Below, in pieces: positions 1 through 8,730 of a DNA stretch of 64,000 nucleotides. This DNA is from Vibrio maerlii (GTDB taxonomy: Bacteria > Pseudomonadota > Gammaproteobacteria > Enterobacterales > Vibrionaceae), in the NCBI RefSeq assembly GCF_003415655.1, contig NZ_QRHC01000004.1, forward strand, positions 1 through 64,000, in the 5' to 3' direction. Within the stretch, counting starts at the first letter, position 1; the number at the start of each line of letters is the position of its first letter. The translations under genes were made by a program, and so were the position numbers. The notes under the pieces are model-generated. The model was not told the DNA's origin. It searched no databases and worked only from the letters and a program-made list of their open reading frames with translations.

Positions 1-135
1 AGCTCTCTAGCTCTCTAGCTCTCTAGCTCTCTAGCTCTCTAGCTCTCTAGCTCTCTAGCTCTCTAGCTCTCTAGCTCTCTAGCTCTCTAGCTCTCTAGCT
101 CTCTAGCTCTCTAGCTCTCTAGCTCTCTAGCTCTC
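1..135. repeat. Perfect octanucleotide tandem array, (AGCTCTCT)n
   Basis: An uninterrupted run of the 8-bp unit AGCTCTCT, almost 17 copies, that begins at or before the window edge. It ends four bases past the stop codon of the minus-strand amylase gene, so it would lie in that gene's 3' untranslated RNA as repeated AGAGAGCU. Each unit junction contains CTAG and AGCT, both self-complementary. The same unit in the same orientation recurs at 60138-60207. Length changes by slippage are likely for such an array; that is inference. Confidence 0.97.
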
Positions 136-139
136 ATCC

Positions 140-2167
140 TCACTCACACTTCGCGACAGCAACCGATTCTGCTTTGCCATCTTCGTTAAACGTTAAGCTC
201 CACACATATTGACCATCTTCCATTAAGGTAGCCGTCGTGTCTTGGCCGTAACCACCACGCACTAGTTTGTTCGTTTGACCAAGCTTGAGGCTTAGTCCAT
301 CAGCGGTAAATTGTGGTGACCAACTCTCAGCCGCATATTGCATGCGATAGCTGCCGGCCTTTTCGTTCATAACGACTTGATAGAGGTTATTGCCCTTGTA
401 TTTGAATGAGCGAGAGTCAATGTGTTTCCACCCTGAATCAGCAAAGTCTCCTACAACGAATAATTCAGTAGAAACTGGGCCCTGTTGGTCTACGGTTGGG
501 TTATCACATTTCCCTAAGGCGCCTAAGTCGTCACCCATTGTTTGGATCGACTGTGACTGAGGTTTTGGTTTTGTCGCATGTTCAATTTTTAAGAAGCGTG
601 CTTCAAACGGTTTGAGATCAACCGCATAACTGCCTTGTTTATTCCGAATCAGCGTTTCACGACGTAAATCCGTTAGCCCATCTTTAGAACCAATCTCTTC
701 GCCTTTTAACGAAAGCATTTGAGAATCGCCTGAGATATTAGCAACATAAAGCAGGTTTTCATCACCAAACTGTTTATGGTCAACATAGAATTGGTCGGTA
801 CTCAAAATATGTGTGCGTTTGCCTTTAGCTAAAGCAGGGTGCTTGTCCCTGAGAGACATCAGCAGGGTGACTTCTTGCTTGAGTTTAGCTTGTTGCTCTG
901 AAAGTGAGGCTGTCACACCGTCGATCTTGGCACTTGTACGCGCCACATGGTCATCACAAAAGCCTTGAATGGCACAATTACCCCAGACCTTGTTGGCAAA
1001 GCCATCGACTTGGTCACCAATCTCATCACCATAATACACAGTGATTGGACCAGAATAAGCGGTTTGGAAGGCAAAGGCTGCTTTATAGCGTAACCAGTAT
1101 TCTTCATCTTGTGGTGAGGCAATGTTAGAGCGTTGCATTAGGTCACCAAAGCGAACGAGGTCGTGGTTACCAATCATTAGGTTTGGTTTAGCGTGAGAAG
1201 GGTAGAGATCATGAAGTTGCATTCCTTCGGCAAGCCATTGACCGCTAGCATGTGAAACGCCTGCTTCGTTTGCAGCAAAGGTTTCGACTAATCTGTAGCG
1301 CATTGGAAAATCAAACGCAGAACACAAAGCGGGAGCATCTTCATCGCCATAGCCTGTTTCTATAATGCGGTTTTCTCCAGCCCAAATTTCCGCCACCATG
1401 TAACCAAGTGGATTGACCTTTTTGCCATTAGAGTTGGTGTAAGTGACGCTAGCTGAGGCTTGCTCGACAGCGCGGCGAATCTCCGTCCATGCTTCTGGTG
1501 GTACCTGGTACGCTTGGTCAAGTCTCCAACCATCAATCTTGAGTTCGTTGATCCAATATTGAGCGACTTCTTTGTAAAAAATGAGGCTATCGGGATAGGA
1601 CACTGGGTTCGACTCACCGACAGGTAAGTTGCCACTTGGTGAGGCGACAACATTCTTTTTGTGGTGACCAAACACGCCGTCAAAGAAGACATAAAGGCCA
1701 CGCTTATGCGCTTCTTCCACTAGTTGTTTTGCTTGCTCAAACGTTCCGAAGCGAGGGTCGATGTTAAAGTAATCAGTGGCGAAATAACCCGTTGCATCCA
1801 GTCTATCTGCCCAGTGCTTTTGACCTTCAATTGGCTGAGAGTCAAAAATTGGCGTCATCCATATTGCATTAACGCCAAGCGATTGTATGTAATCAAGAGA
1901 GTCAATGATGCCCTTAATATCACCCATATGGTGACTAGTACCGTAACCCGTACCATGACCGATATTTGGGTCACCATTTACAAAACTCTCTACCATGATC
2001 TGATAAATTATAAGTTCATCAATAGCTGCACTATTGTTCTGACAAGCGTATGGACCTGATTCTGTTATAGCAGAATTGTTCGCTTGATTGGTTTGACTAT
2101 GAACATGGTAACCACTGAATAATATGGCGTTCGATCCGAGTAGCAGGGCTATTTTTTTGAGTTTCAC
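140..2167 (-). CDS. Secreted alpha-amylase family (GH13) protein
   Basis: 675 aa. It should hydrolyse alpha-glucans outside the cytoplasm. An N-terminal hydrophobic signal segment (about residues 5-24) is followed by a GH13 barrel from about residue 50. The conserved regions are visible: DGVFGHH (163-169), the nucleophile Asp217 in DGWRLDQ, the acid/base Glu260 in AEIW and Asp336 in GNHD. After about residue 570 there is a separate beta-rich C-terminal domain (ELFVVGDF...), probably a carbohydrate-binding or starch-binding type module. Its length equals that of E. coli MalS, but the arrangement differs because the catalytic domain starts almost directly after the signal. A LysR gene is divergent 223 bp upstream. 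The exact glucan substrate cannot be told. Confidence 0.9.
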   Translation of the reverse strand: MKLKKIALLLGSNAILFSGYHVHSQTNQANNSAITESGPYACQNNSAAIDELIIYQIMVESFVNGDPNIGHGTGYGTSHHMGDIKGIIDSLDYIQSLGVNAIWMTPIFDSQPIEGQKHWADRLDATGYFATDYFNIDPRFGTFEQAKQLVEEAHKRGLYVFFDGVFGHHKKNVVASPSGNLPVGESNPVSYPDSLIFYKEVAQYWINELKIDGWRLDQAYQVPPEAWTEIRRAVEQASASVTYTNSNGKKVNPLGYMVAEIWAGENRIIETGYGDEDAPALCSAFDFPMRYRLVETFAANEAGVSHASGQWLAEGMQLHDLYPSHAKPNLMIGNHDLVRFGDLMQRSNIASPQDEEYWLRYKAAFAFQTAYSGPITVYYGDEIGDQVDGFANKVWGNCAIQGFCDDHVARTSAKIDGVTASLSEQQAKLKQEVTLLMSLRDKHPALAKGKRTHILSTDQFYVDHKQFGDENLLYVANISGDSQMLSLKGEEIGSKDGLTDLRRETLIRNKQGSYAVDLKPFEARFLKIEHATKPKPQSQSIQTMGDDLGALGKCDNPTVDQQGPVSTELFVVGDFADSGWKHIDSRSFKYKGNNLYQVVMNEKAGSYRMQYAAESWSPQFTADGLSLKLGQTNKLVRGGYGQDTTATLMEDGQYVWSLTFNEDGKAESVAVAKCE

Positions 2168-2390
2168 GTTTCTGTCCTTATTTCCATTATGGACGATAGG
2201 CTTCTGGCAGAGGCTTTTCTTGGTTTTATTATGTTGATTGTTACTTAATCAAATCAGCTTGAAATCATCCATATAACTCATTGAAAAGGATGAGGGAGAA
2301 GGGTGAGAGATCGCTGTCACAATTTGTCTATGCTTCGAGTTTACAGTCACCTACAATGAAGACGTTGTAGCATGAGTAGAGAGAGACGAG

Positions 2391-3263
2391 ATGGCAAATT
2401 GGGAAGGTGTGACAGAATTTGTAGCAGTAGCCGAAACGCAGAGCTTTACGGCTGCTGCCAATAAGCTGAATACCTCTGTCGCTCAGATAAGCCGACGTGT
2501 TTCCAATCTCGAGAGTCGATTAGCGATAAAACTGTTTAACCGGACGACTCGTAAGGTTTCATTAACAGAGCCTGGTTTGTTGTATTTCGAACAATGTAAA
2601 CAACTTGTCGAGGGGCTTGAGTTGGCAGAGCTCGCGGTGACTCAAATGCAAACCGTACCCAAGGGCTTGATCAAAATTACCGCGCCAGTCACGTTTGGCG
2701 AACAAAAAATCGCACCACTTCTTAATCAATTTCTACTGCTGTACCCTGAAATAGACTTGGATATTAACTTTACGAACCAAAAACTTGACCTGATCGATCA
2801 AGGCGTCGATGTCGCAATCCGTTTAGGACAACTCGAAGACTCGTCCATGATGGCAAAAAAGCTTGCTGAGCGTCAGTTATACGTTTGTGGTACTCCTAGC
2901 TATCTAGAATCTTTTGGTGAGCCACACACGCTTTCTGAGTTATCTCATCATCAATGCTTAGGCGGAACAATCGAGCATTGGCGATTTAAAAATCAGGGGC
3001 GAACTCATAGCCTAAAGGTCAGTGGCCGCATGAAATGCAACAGCGGTATAACGCTTCTCGATGCGGCTCTGTCGAGCTTAGGTTTAGTGCAATTGCCTGA
3101 TTATTATGTGCGAGCTCATATAGAGTCGGGACAATTGGTCGAAGTGCTTTCTCAATATAAAGATGATAGGGAAGGGGTTTGGGCGGTTTACCCTCCAAAC
3201 CGAAACTTATCTCCAAAAGTCAGGGCATTGATAGACTTTTTAGCGGAAAGTTTGACAATTTAG
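2391..3263 (+). CDS. LysR-family transcriptional regulator
   Basis: 290 aa, the usual LTTR length. The N-terminal winged helix-turn-helix is clear (FVAVAETQSFTAAANKLNTS, then SRRVSNLESRL and LFNRTTRKVSLTEPG). The rest is a periplasmic-binding-like effector domain with the FGEQKIAPLLNQFL and VAIRLGQLEDSS segments typical of the CrgA/AaeR-like branch. It is divergent from the amylase gene, so it may regulate it, but LysR genes of this branch often act elsewhere. The effector is unknown. Confidence 0.92.
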   Translation: MANWEGVTEFVAVAETQSFTAAANKLNTSVAQISRRVSNLESRLAIKLFNRTTRKVSLTEPGLLYFEQCKQLVEGLELAELAVTQMQTVPKGLIKITAPVTFGEQKIAPLLNQFLLLYPEIDLDINFTNQKLDLIDQGVDVAIRLGQLEDSSMMAKKLAERQLYVCGTPSYLESFGEPHTLSELSHHQCLGGTIEHWRFKNQGRTHSLKVSGRMKCNSGITLLDAALSSLGLVQLPDYYVRAHIESGQLVEVLSQYKDDREGVWAVYPPNRNLSPKVRALIDFLAESLTI

Positions 3264-3444
3264 GGGCAGTCGAACAATGCTCCGAGCAATAAGCTTCAAA
3301 CTTGTGGGACTCAACGCAATGCTGGGTGGGAAAGCAGCAATTTGTGGTCTCGGTCTACTATTTAAATTAACGTTTTGTTAGTGAAAGTGTTACATTTAAA
3401 CGAGCGATGGTTTTATCGTGTGTCTTAAAATGAAAGGAGCAAGT

Positions 3445-3684
3445 ATGTTAGGTGAAGTTCACTCTCTGGTTAATGATTTTCCTGAGCATAAAGACAAAGT
3501 AGAAGCACTGATAAGCAACGATGAGTCGTTTGCTGCTGAGAACAAGCGTTACAACGAACTGGACAAGGAAATTCGAGTTCTAGAGCTTAATGGAGCTCCA
3601 ATCGATGATGAAGCAATGCATCAGCTTAAACATGACCGTTCCGTACTTAAAGACGCGCTATACCAACGTTTAACGAGCGCATAA
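3445..3684 (+). CDS. DUF465 (YdcH-like) small protein
   Basis: 79 aa, acidic and helical, with the DUF465 pattern HSLVNDFPEHKDKVEALI near the N-terminus and a predicted coiled coil over most of its length. The start is placed at ATG 3445 because an AAAGGAGC ribosome site lies just upstream; an upstream GTG in frame at 3418 has none. Members of this family are abundant small cytoplasmic proteins of unknown function. A strong terminator follows. Confidence 0.85.
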   Translation: MLGEVHSLVNDFPEHKDKVEALISNDESFAAENKRYNELDKEIRVLELNGAPIDDEAMHQLKHDRSVLKDALYQRLTSA

Positions 3685-3708
3685 CCTCCTCAAATTAAAG
3701 TATTTATA

Positions 3709-3739
3709 AGCCAGGTGAGCGTAATCATCTGGCTTTTTT
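3709..3739 (+). terminator. Rho-independent terminator after DUF465 gene
   Basis: AGCCAGGTGA pairs with TCATCTGGCT across a 6-nt loop and runs into six T residues, 25 bases after the DUF465 stop codon. Confidence 0.9.
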
Positions 3740-3753
3740 CGTTTTTGAACTAC

Positions 3754-4021
3754 TAGGGTCTGTTGACCTTTCGAGCTGGTTTTTGCAGCAGTTTGTGGGA
3801 AATTTCCACAAGGCAAAGGCTTTGATGTGTAGCTAGCCTACATGAGAAGCCGATAACACAGTGGAAATGAAGCACAAACGCTGCCCGAAGGGTTCGGCTA
3901 AAATCGTTTTATGCTTTGTTAAGGGGTATTTACTTAGAATGACTAGGCTACACACCCCTTGCCGCGCCTAAAACGATTTTATCTCGAACAAAATTTAACC
4001 TCGAAAGGTCAACAGACCCTA
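3754..4021. mobile_element. MITE-like element, 264 bp, 20-bp-plus inverted ends, TA duplication
   Basis: The sequence from GGGTCTGTTGACCTTTCGAG (starting 3756) is repeated in perfect inverse orientation ending at 4019. The perfect arms extend into the flank through the CTAG/CTAG borders, giving 23 bp in total (3753-3775 and 4000-4022). A TA dinucleotide flanks each end (3754-3755, 4020-4021), as expected for a TA target duplication. Inside there is no transposase or credible reading frame, only secondary structure such as GTGGGAAATTTCCAC. It fills most of the 3685-4028 gap and ends 8 bp from the soxR stop codon, so soxR is intact. Which transposase mobilises it is unknown; IS630/Tc1 and some IS5 groups use TA targets. 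Confidence 0.85.
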
Positions 4022-4028
4022 GGTAGGA

Positions 4029-4448
4029 TTACCAGAGACCAGCACCCTGCGCTTCGTTCGCTATTTCATCGTCAGGGTTGTATAGCTGACATGACTTCAT
4101 TGATAGGCAACCACAACCAATACAATGGTCAAGCTGTGAATGGAGTTTCTGCAAGTTCTCAATGCGTTGTTCAAGTGATTCTCTCCATTTTGCACTCATT
4201 TCTCCCCATTGTTCTTTGCTTGGCGCTTTGTTTAAGGGAAGCACTGCCATTGCTTGTTTGATTTCTTCCAGCGGTAATCCAACTTGTTGAGCTATCTTGA
4301 TGACGGCAATCCGTCGCAATACATCGCTATTGTAGCGTCGTTGATTGCCACTATTTCTGGTTGATGTAATTAAGCCTTTGCGTTCATAGAAATGGATAGC
4401 AGAAACAGCAACTCCCGCTCGATCAGCAACTTGACCAACAGACAACAT
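4029..4448 (-). CDS. soxR: SoxR, redox-sensing MerR-family activator
   Basis: 139 aa. A MerR-type DNA-binding domain (LSVGQVADRAGVAVSAIHFY) leads into a dimerisation helix and the [2Fe-2S] cluster motif of SoxR, Cys109-x2-Cys112-x-Cys114-x5-Cys120 (CIGCGCLSMKSC). SoxR responds to redox-cycling compounds by one-electron oxidation of this cluster. There is no soxS nearby. Instead the divergent gene at 4551 has a SoxR-type operator in its promoter, so SoxR here probably acts directly on it, as in most bacteria outside the enterics. Confidence 0.95.
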   Translation of the reverse strand: MLSVGQVADRAGVAVSAIHFYERKGLITSTRNSGNQRRYNSDVLRRIAVIKIAQQVGLPLEEIKQAMAVLPLNKAPSKEQWGEMSAKWRESLEQRIENLQKLHSQLDHCIGCGCLSMKSCQLYNPDDEIANEAQGAGLW

Positions 4449-4469
4449 AATAAATCTCCAAAAAAGTGT

Positions 4470-4500
4470 TTGACCTAAACTTAAGTTAAGGTTTTAGAGT
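4470..4500 (+). promoter_or_regulatory. SoxR-type promoter with overlong spacer
   Basis: The -35 TTGACC (4470-4475) and -10 TAGAGT (4495-4500) are separated by 19 bp, the long spacing typical of MerR/SoxR-activated promoters. The spacer contains the dyad ACCTAAACTTAAGTTAAGGT (4473-4492), a near-perfect palindrome that resembles the known SoxR box. It points towards the VOC gene and away from soxR. Confidence 0.88.
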
Positions 4501-4550
4501 GAGTCGCAAGTTAAGTCAATAATGAAGATCACAATCAGAAGGAATTGAGT

Positions 4551-4970
4551 ATGACGACACTAGAACACGCCAACATCACTGTACCGAGCATCGATGCTGC
4601 TATCCGCTTTTTAAACATTGTTGCACCGGATTTTAAAGTGCGTGCTGATGAGTATCGAGACGACCACTATCGTTGGGCGCATATAGGTAATGACTACAAC
4701 TACTTAGCATTGCAGGAGCCTAATGAGAAGGTAAGTGCTGAAGATCGTCGTAATCCATATTACGACATCGGAATTAACCATTTAGCATTGACCGTGTCAG
4801 GTGTCGAAGACATAAAAGCCAAACTAGAGCTTGCGGGATATAGAGTTAACGGAGATATGCAAAGCGAACCGTTCAGAAAACGTGTCTATTTTTGGGATGA
4901 AGCCGGTTTTGAATGGGAGCTGGTGGAGTACTTCACTGATGAAGTCGCAAAACGCTATATCTATGAGTAA
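4551..4970 (+). CDS. VOC (glyoxalase/bleomycin-resistance fold) protein, SoxR target
   Basis: 139 aa from ATG 4551, which has a good AGAAGGA site; the in-frame TTG two codons earlier is less likely. The protein has the paired beta-alpha-beta-beta-beta modules of the vicinal-oxygen-chelate superfamily, beginning LEHANITVPSIDAAIRFLN and ending WDEAGFEWELVEYF. His-8, His in NHLAL and Glu in WELVEY are plausible metal ligands. Chemistry is unpredictable within this superfamily (isomerase, dioxygenase, thiol transfer or drug binding). The SoxR-type promoter implies induction by redox-cycling compounds and a detoxification role. Confidence 0.85.
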   Translation: MTTLEHANITVPSIDAAIRFLNIVAPDFKVRADEYRDDHYRWAHIGNDYNYLALQEPNEKVSAEDRRNPYYDIGINHLALTVSGVEDIKAKLELAGYRVNGDMQSEPFRKRVYFWDEAGFEWELVEYFTDEVAKRYIYE

Positions 4971-5015
4971 TGAGATCCATTCCGAGTAACAGATAACTCA
5001 GAGCAACAGATAGGG

Positions 5016-5050
5016 GAGAGGGAGCATATCAGCTCCCTCTCTTCATTTTC
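5016..5050 (+). terminator. Terminator between VOC gene and DUF1254 gene
   Basis: GAGAGGGAGC (5016-5025) pairs perfectly with GCTCCCTCTC (5032-5041) across a 6-nt loop, followed by TTCATTTTC. The genes on either side converge here. Confidence 0.8.
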
Positions 5051-5085
5051 ACTTGTTCTAATACATGTCACTTAACTCTGTTTAG

Positions 5086-6195
5086 TTACTTGCCATGTGG
5101 TAGCTCAACATCCTTAGCGTAAGAAACAATCTCGTTAATTGAGGTTGGTTGGTACATACGTAGGATACCCGTCCAACCTTTTTCAACATCGATGTTATTG
5201 ATGGCGTTATCACCACAATTGAAGTTAACGGTATAACTACCATCTTTGTTGGCTTTGAGCTCTCCTTCACGGCTTGATAGTGCAAAGTTATCAGTATGAA
5301 TATAGGCATCAGCACCATAGGTTGTGATTGAGAAGAAACCATTCTCTGTCAATGGTGGTGCATCGAACGTCATTGTCTGACACTCACCACTGCGATCGTC
5401 AGCTAATAACACCTTGTAGAACGCATGCTCACTTGGAAGACCGCCAAAGCCCATTGATGTCATGCCAAGAGCGTGGAACTGCTCTACATTACGCTCAGGG
5501 ACGCTGTCATGGTTTGAACCGACAGTCGGAGCTCCCATCGCTTTGGTGAAGTCTAGCTGTGCAACATGGCCCTCAAGTTGCAGTCGTACTTTTTCGCGTG
5601 ACTTTTGATCGAAGCCTTTTGGTGTGTAACGGGTGTATTCGTCCGTAGTTACTTTAATTGCATCCTGCTTCATGTGACCCTGCATGAGATCTTTGTCTGA
5701 AACTGAATCTATCTGTGTTCGAACAACCACCCAAACGTGTTGGCCGCTTGAAAGCATATCAGGAGTCACGGTAACTTTGTTTTTACCTTGCTCTGAATAA
5801 AGTACCGCAACGGTTCGGTGTTGTTCATCGATGATCTGAATGCTTTGGTAATCATCATGAATAGGCAGCTCAAATGTCACTGAGCCTTCGGTGTCGAAAA
5901 TCCCTTTCGAATATAAGGTGTCTCGGTTTTGTCTTACGACCGTTTGTGTCTCTTGGCTGACTAGATTACGGTCATGTTTAAACTTATTAGTACTGCCTTG
6001 AGCTTGCTGCTCAAAGAAGTATTTGTCCGATTCCGCTAGGATGAAGTTATCTTCCGTGACAACTGTTGAACCACCATGCGCAAGCTGAACTTGAGTAGGT
6101 TCACCTTTCTTAGGAAGGTGATCACCAAGGTCATGTGCCATTGCTGTGTGAGCCATTAGACCAGAAATCATTGATGCGATAATTAGCTTTTTCAT
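5086..6195 (-). CDS. Exported DUF1254/DUF1214 protein
   Basis: 369 aa with a clear signal peptide (MKKLIIASMISGLMAHTAMA, cleavage expected near residue 20). The DUF1254 half shows the hallmark NRDTLYS around residue 90, and the DUF1214 half ends in GWTGILRMYQP. The family is common in marine bacteria and its biochemical activity is not established. It stands alone: the flanking gene pair at 6341-7726 ends in its own terminator upstream. Confidence 0.88.
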   Translation of the reverse strand: MKKLIIASMISGLMAHTAMAHDLGDHLPKKGEPTQVQLAHGGSTVVTEDNFILAESDKYFFEQQAQGSTNKFKHDRNLVSQETQTVVRQNRDTLYSKGIFDTEGSVTFELPIHDDYQSIQIIDEQHRTVAVLYSEQGKNKVTVTPDMLSSGQHVWVVVRTQIDSVSDKDLMQGHMKQDAIKVTTDEYTRYTPKGFDQKSREKVRLQLEGHVAQLDFTKAMGAPTVGSNHDSVPERNVEQFHALGMTSMGFGGLPSEHAFYKVLLADDRSGECQTMTFDAPPLTENGFFSITTYGADAYIHTDNFALSSREGELKANKDGSYTVNFNCGDNAINNIDVEKGWTGILRMYQPTSINEIVSYAKDVELPHGK

Positions 6196-6302
6196 AGTAA
6201 CCTCATTAGGGGATGTTCGTTTCGATGGGGTTACTTTATGAGTTATTGGTTATGTTTTGAAATGATATAGAATAATGTTAGATATGCAACTGGTGCATAT
6301 TT

Positions 6303-6337
6303 AAAAAGACTTACTCTGTACTGAGTAAGCCTTTTAC
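6303..6337 (-). terminator. Terminator of the HbpS-like/aldo-keto reductase operon
   Basis: AAAAGACTTACTC (from 6304) pairs with GAGTAAGCCTTTT (6323-6335) with one mismatch. On the minus strand the stem ends in a T-run. It lies just after the HbpS-like gene. Confidence 0.85.
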
Positions 6338-6340
6338 TGT

Positions 6341-6736
6341 TTATTTGAAAAGAGTATTTATTGCTTGCTGTGCGAGCCGTTCATCATCTTCTTCACTCAA
6401 ACCGCTGATACCAATTGCGCCGAGCACCTGGTTGTTAAGCTCAATCGGTAGGCCTCCTTTGAATCCGGTGATTCGAGGGTCTGTCCAGTAACTCAGTTCT
6501 TTACCAGTTTCTCTTGACCATGCTCCTAGATTGCCACTTGGTTGGCGATCTCGAGCGGAGGTGTAGGCTTTGTTCTGTGCTAACAGTGCCGCTTGAGGGC
6601 TTACGTCATCCATGCGCAAATAACCAAGTAATTCTCCATGACTGTCACAGACAGACACAGCAACGGTTTGTTGATTGTCTTCAGCGATTGAAATAGTCAC
6701 ATTAAGTAGCTGTTGTACTTGCTGTAAAGTTAACAT
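6341..6736 (-). CDS. GlcG/HbpS-like (DUF336) protein
   Basis: 131 aa, covering the whole GlcG/HbpS (DUF336) domain: LTLQQVQQLL at the N-terminus, VSVCDSHGELLGYLRMDD, ALLAQNKAYTSA and the glycine-rich GGLPIELNNQVLGAIGISG at the end. Some relatives bind haem or act with glycolate or propanediol enzymes. It begins 12 bp after the stop of the aldo/keto reductase gene, so the two are co-transcribed and probably functionally linked, for example as an accessory of the reductase. No signal peptide. Confidence 0.85.
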   Translation of the reverse strand: MLTLQQVQQLLNVTISIAEDNQQTVAVSVCDSHGELLGYLRMDDVSPQAALLAQNKAYTSARDRQPSGNLGAWSRETGKELSYWTDPRITGFKGGLPIELNNQVLGAIGISGLSEEDDERLAQQAINTLFK

Positions 6737-6748
6737 TGTTACTTCCTT

Positions 6749-7726
6749 TTATGGCATGCGTTGACCGCGAGAGCGCACAAATAAGGTGTACCACTCTTCA
6801 CGAGTCAGTTCAATTGTCGTTGCTAGTGCTGATGCCTTAATGCGCTCAAGGTTGGTTGTACCAATTACAGGCTGAATATTCGCAGGGTGACGAAGTAGGA
6901 ATGCAAGTACGATCGCCTCGCTAGGTACTTGATACTTCGCTGCTAGTTCCATCACATATTGTGTGGTCAGGCGGACGTTTTCAAACTCTGAATCCAAGCC
7001 TTTCTCTGAGTACTTACCTTGCGCGAGACAGCCCCATGCTTGAATCTGGATGTTATTGAGGCGGCAGTATTCCATTGTTCCTGGAGTAATATCACCTTGA
7101 TTGAATCCTTCAGTACCTACCATTACTACATCATTGAAGAAATCGAGTTTTGACAGGCTCATTTCGACTTGGTTTGCCACAATCGGAAGATTCAACGCCG
7201 ATTGTAGGAAGTTGATTTGATGGCCACTCATGTTAGAAACACCAAAGTGTGCCACTTTACCTGCAGCATGGATCTTATGCAGTGTCTCGGCCACTTCATC
7301 CAGTTCCATTAATGGATCTGGGCGGTGAAGAAGAAGCACATCAAGCTGTTCGATGTTCAGGCGCTCAAGGATCCCGTCTACCGATTGTGAGATCCAGTTA
7401 GCTGAGAAATCATAGCGACCGACACCCATTTCATCTTCAAATCGGATGCCACACTTCGATTGAATGTACATGTCATCACGTAGTGCAGGGGAGCTCGCAA
7501 GCACCTTGCCAAATGCCTGTTCAGCTTTCGTGTGGGTATAGATATCAGCGTGGTCGAAGATATTAATACCCGCGTCAAGCGCTGTTTCGATGACATTGCG
7601 TGCTTGAGTGATTTCAGTATCTGTGATCGGGTTGCTATCCCAGCCACCACCGAGTCCCATACAACCGTAAGCAATCTGGCTGACATCTTTTAGATGAGTT
7701 GCTAAAGGTAAAGTCTTGTTAGTCAT
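6749..7726 (-). CDS. Aldo/keto reductase, YdhF-like
   Basis: 325 aa, a full-length NADPH-dependent reductase of the AKR (beta/alpha)8 barrel family. Catalytic tetrad residues are recognisable: Asp and Tyr in FDHADIYT, Lys in IQSKCGIR and His in LLLHRPDPL. The C-terminal cofactor segment VIGTTNLERIKA is present. Sequence and length match E. coli YdhF. It leads a two-gene operon with the HbpS-like gene; a LysR gene with a palindromic operator is divergent and is the likely regulator. Confidence 0.9.
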   Translation of the reverse strand: MTNKTLPLATHLKDVSQIAYGCMGLGGGWDSNPITDTEITQARNVIETALDAGINIFDHADIYTHTKAEQAFGKVLASSPALRDDMYIQSKCGIRFEDEMGVGRYDFSANWISQSVDGILERLNIEQLDVLLLHRPDPLMELDEVAETLHKIHAAGKVAHFGVSNMSGHQINFLQSALNLPIVANQVEMSLSKLDFFNDVVMVGTEGFNQGDITPGTMEYCRLNNIQIQAWGCLAQGKYSEKGLDSEFENVRLTTQYVMELAAKYQVPSEAIVLAFLLRHPANIQPVIGTTNLERIKASALATTIELTREEWYTLFVRSRGQRMP

Positions 7727-7805
7727 TGTTTTCTTCCGTTGCGAACTAAATTAATAGCCATTTTATTGTTTTTATTTGAAATGATAAGTGCGTAGTTTAG
7801 AATTC

Positions 7806-7827
7806 ATTGTTCTTGAGTGAGAACAAT
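7806..7827. promoter_or_regulatory. Palindromic operator between LysR gene and reductase operon
   Basis: ATTGTTCT and AGAACAAT form perfect 8-bp arms around 6 bp (TGAGTG), 12 bp before the LysR start codon. Position and dyad symmetry (A/T-rich outer bases, T-N11-A spacing available) fit a LysR autoregulatory site that also controls the divergent operon. Confidence 0.65.
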
Positions 7828-7839
7828 AAAAGGCATTAG

Positions 7840-8730
7840 ATGAGTGATTTTAAGCGTGTCGAAAGGTTGATGCTGTTTGTCGAGTTAGCTCAGCATTTGA
7901 ATTTTACTCGAGCGGCAGAAGTGCTTGGCGTCTCTAAGGGGCACTTATCGGAGCAGATAAAGAAGCTAGAGTTTGAATTACAGTGCCCTTTGTTAGTGAG
8001 AACAACTCGTAGCGTACGCTTAACTCAGGAAGGGGAGCGAGCGTTCCAGCAGGGGTTGAGAATTCGTTCGCAAGTATTAGAGCTAGAGCGTAACGTTTCT
8101 TCCGAGCATGATTCCATTGTTGGAACTTTGCGTATTACAGCCCCCAAAATGTTTGCCGAAATTTTTCTGTTTGATATCTGTGCGAAGTTTCGTGAAATTC
8201 ACCCCGATATCGAATTTGAAATCAACTCAAGCTATACCAATTTCAACCTTAACCAAGATGATATTGACTTGGCCTTTCGAGCAACGATGAATCCGCCAGA
8301 GAACATGGTCGCGTCCCTACTCATGCCATATCAACATTATTTGGTTGCTTCTCCTAGCTATCTCCAAGCAAATGGAACGCCTGAGAACCTAGCTAATCTT
8401 AACCAACACCAATGTCTGACCACTCTCCACCAGAGTGTTTGGCCTATGAAGTCGCAAGACGTTGCGGTGGATGGATGGATGGCAACCAATGAAAACCACC
8501 TACTCAAGCAGCAAGCATTACTTGGGCACGGCATTGTGCGAATTGCGAGTTACTATGTTGATCGAGAAATTCAGTCAGGTCTTTTGGTGAAGGTGTTGGA
8601 ACATGAGTACTTGCAAGGGCAGAACAGTATCTATCTGTTTTACCCTCAGGTCATTTACCCGTCACAAAAGCTCAAGGCATTCGTAAAGTTTGTGCAGGAG
8701 TATTTCAACTCGCTTACTTTTGGAATTTAG
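7840..8730 (+). CDS. LysR-family transcriptional regulator
   Basis: 296 aa. N-terminal helix-turn-helix is clear (FVELAQHLNFTRAAEVLGVS, then LSEQIKKLEFELQCPLLVRTTRSVRLTQEG), followed by the effector-binding domain. Divergent from the YdhF-like/HbpS-like operon, with an inverted repeat in between, so local control is likely. Its stop codon overlaps the stop codon of the converging sulfurtransferase gene by 3 bases. Confidence 0.93.
   Translation: MSDFKRVERLMLFVELAQHLNFTRAAEVLGVSKGHLSEQIKKLEFELQCPLLVRTTRSVRLTQEGERAFQQGLRIRSQVLELERNVSSEHDSIVGTLRITAPKMFAEIFLFDICAKFREIHPDIEFEINSSYTNFNLNQDDIDLAFRATMNPPENMVASLLMPYQHYLVASPSYLQANGTPENLANLNQHQCLTTLHQSVWPMKSQDVAVDGWMATNENHLLKQQALLGHGIVRIASYYVDREIQSGLLVKVLEHEYLQGQNSIYLFYPQVIYPSQKLKAFVKFVQEYFNSLTFGI

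Noticed and set aside
1..135. CRISPR array
   Set aside because: The unit is only 8 bp, contiguous and without spacers; no cas genes.
3959..4261. 100-codon frame across the MITE and soxR, plus strand
   Set aside because: It runs over the antisense strand of soxR and the MITE, has no ribosome site and no recognisable product.
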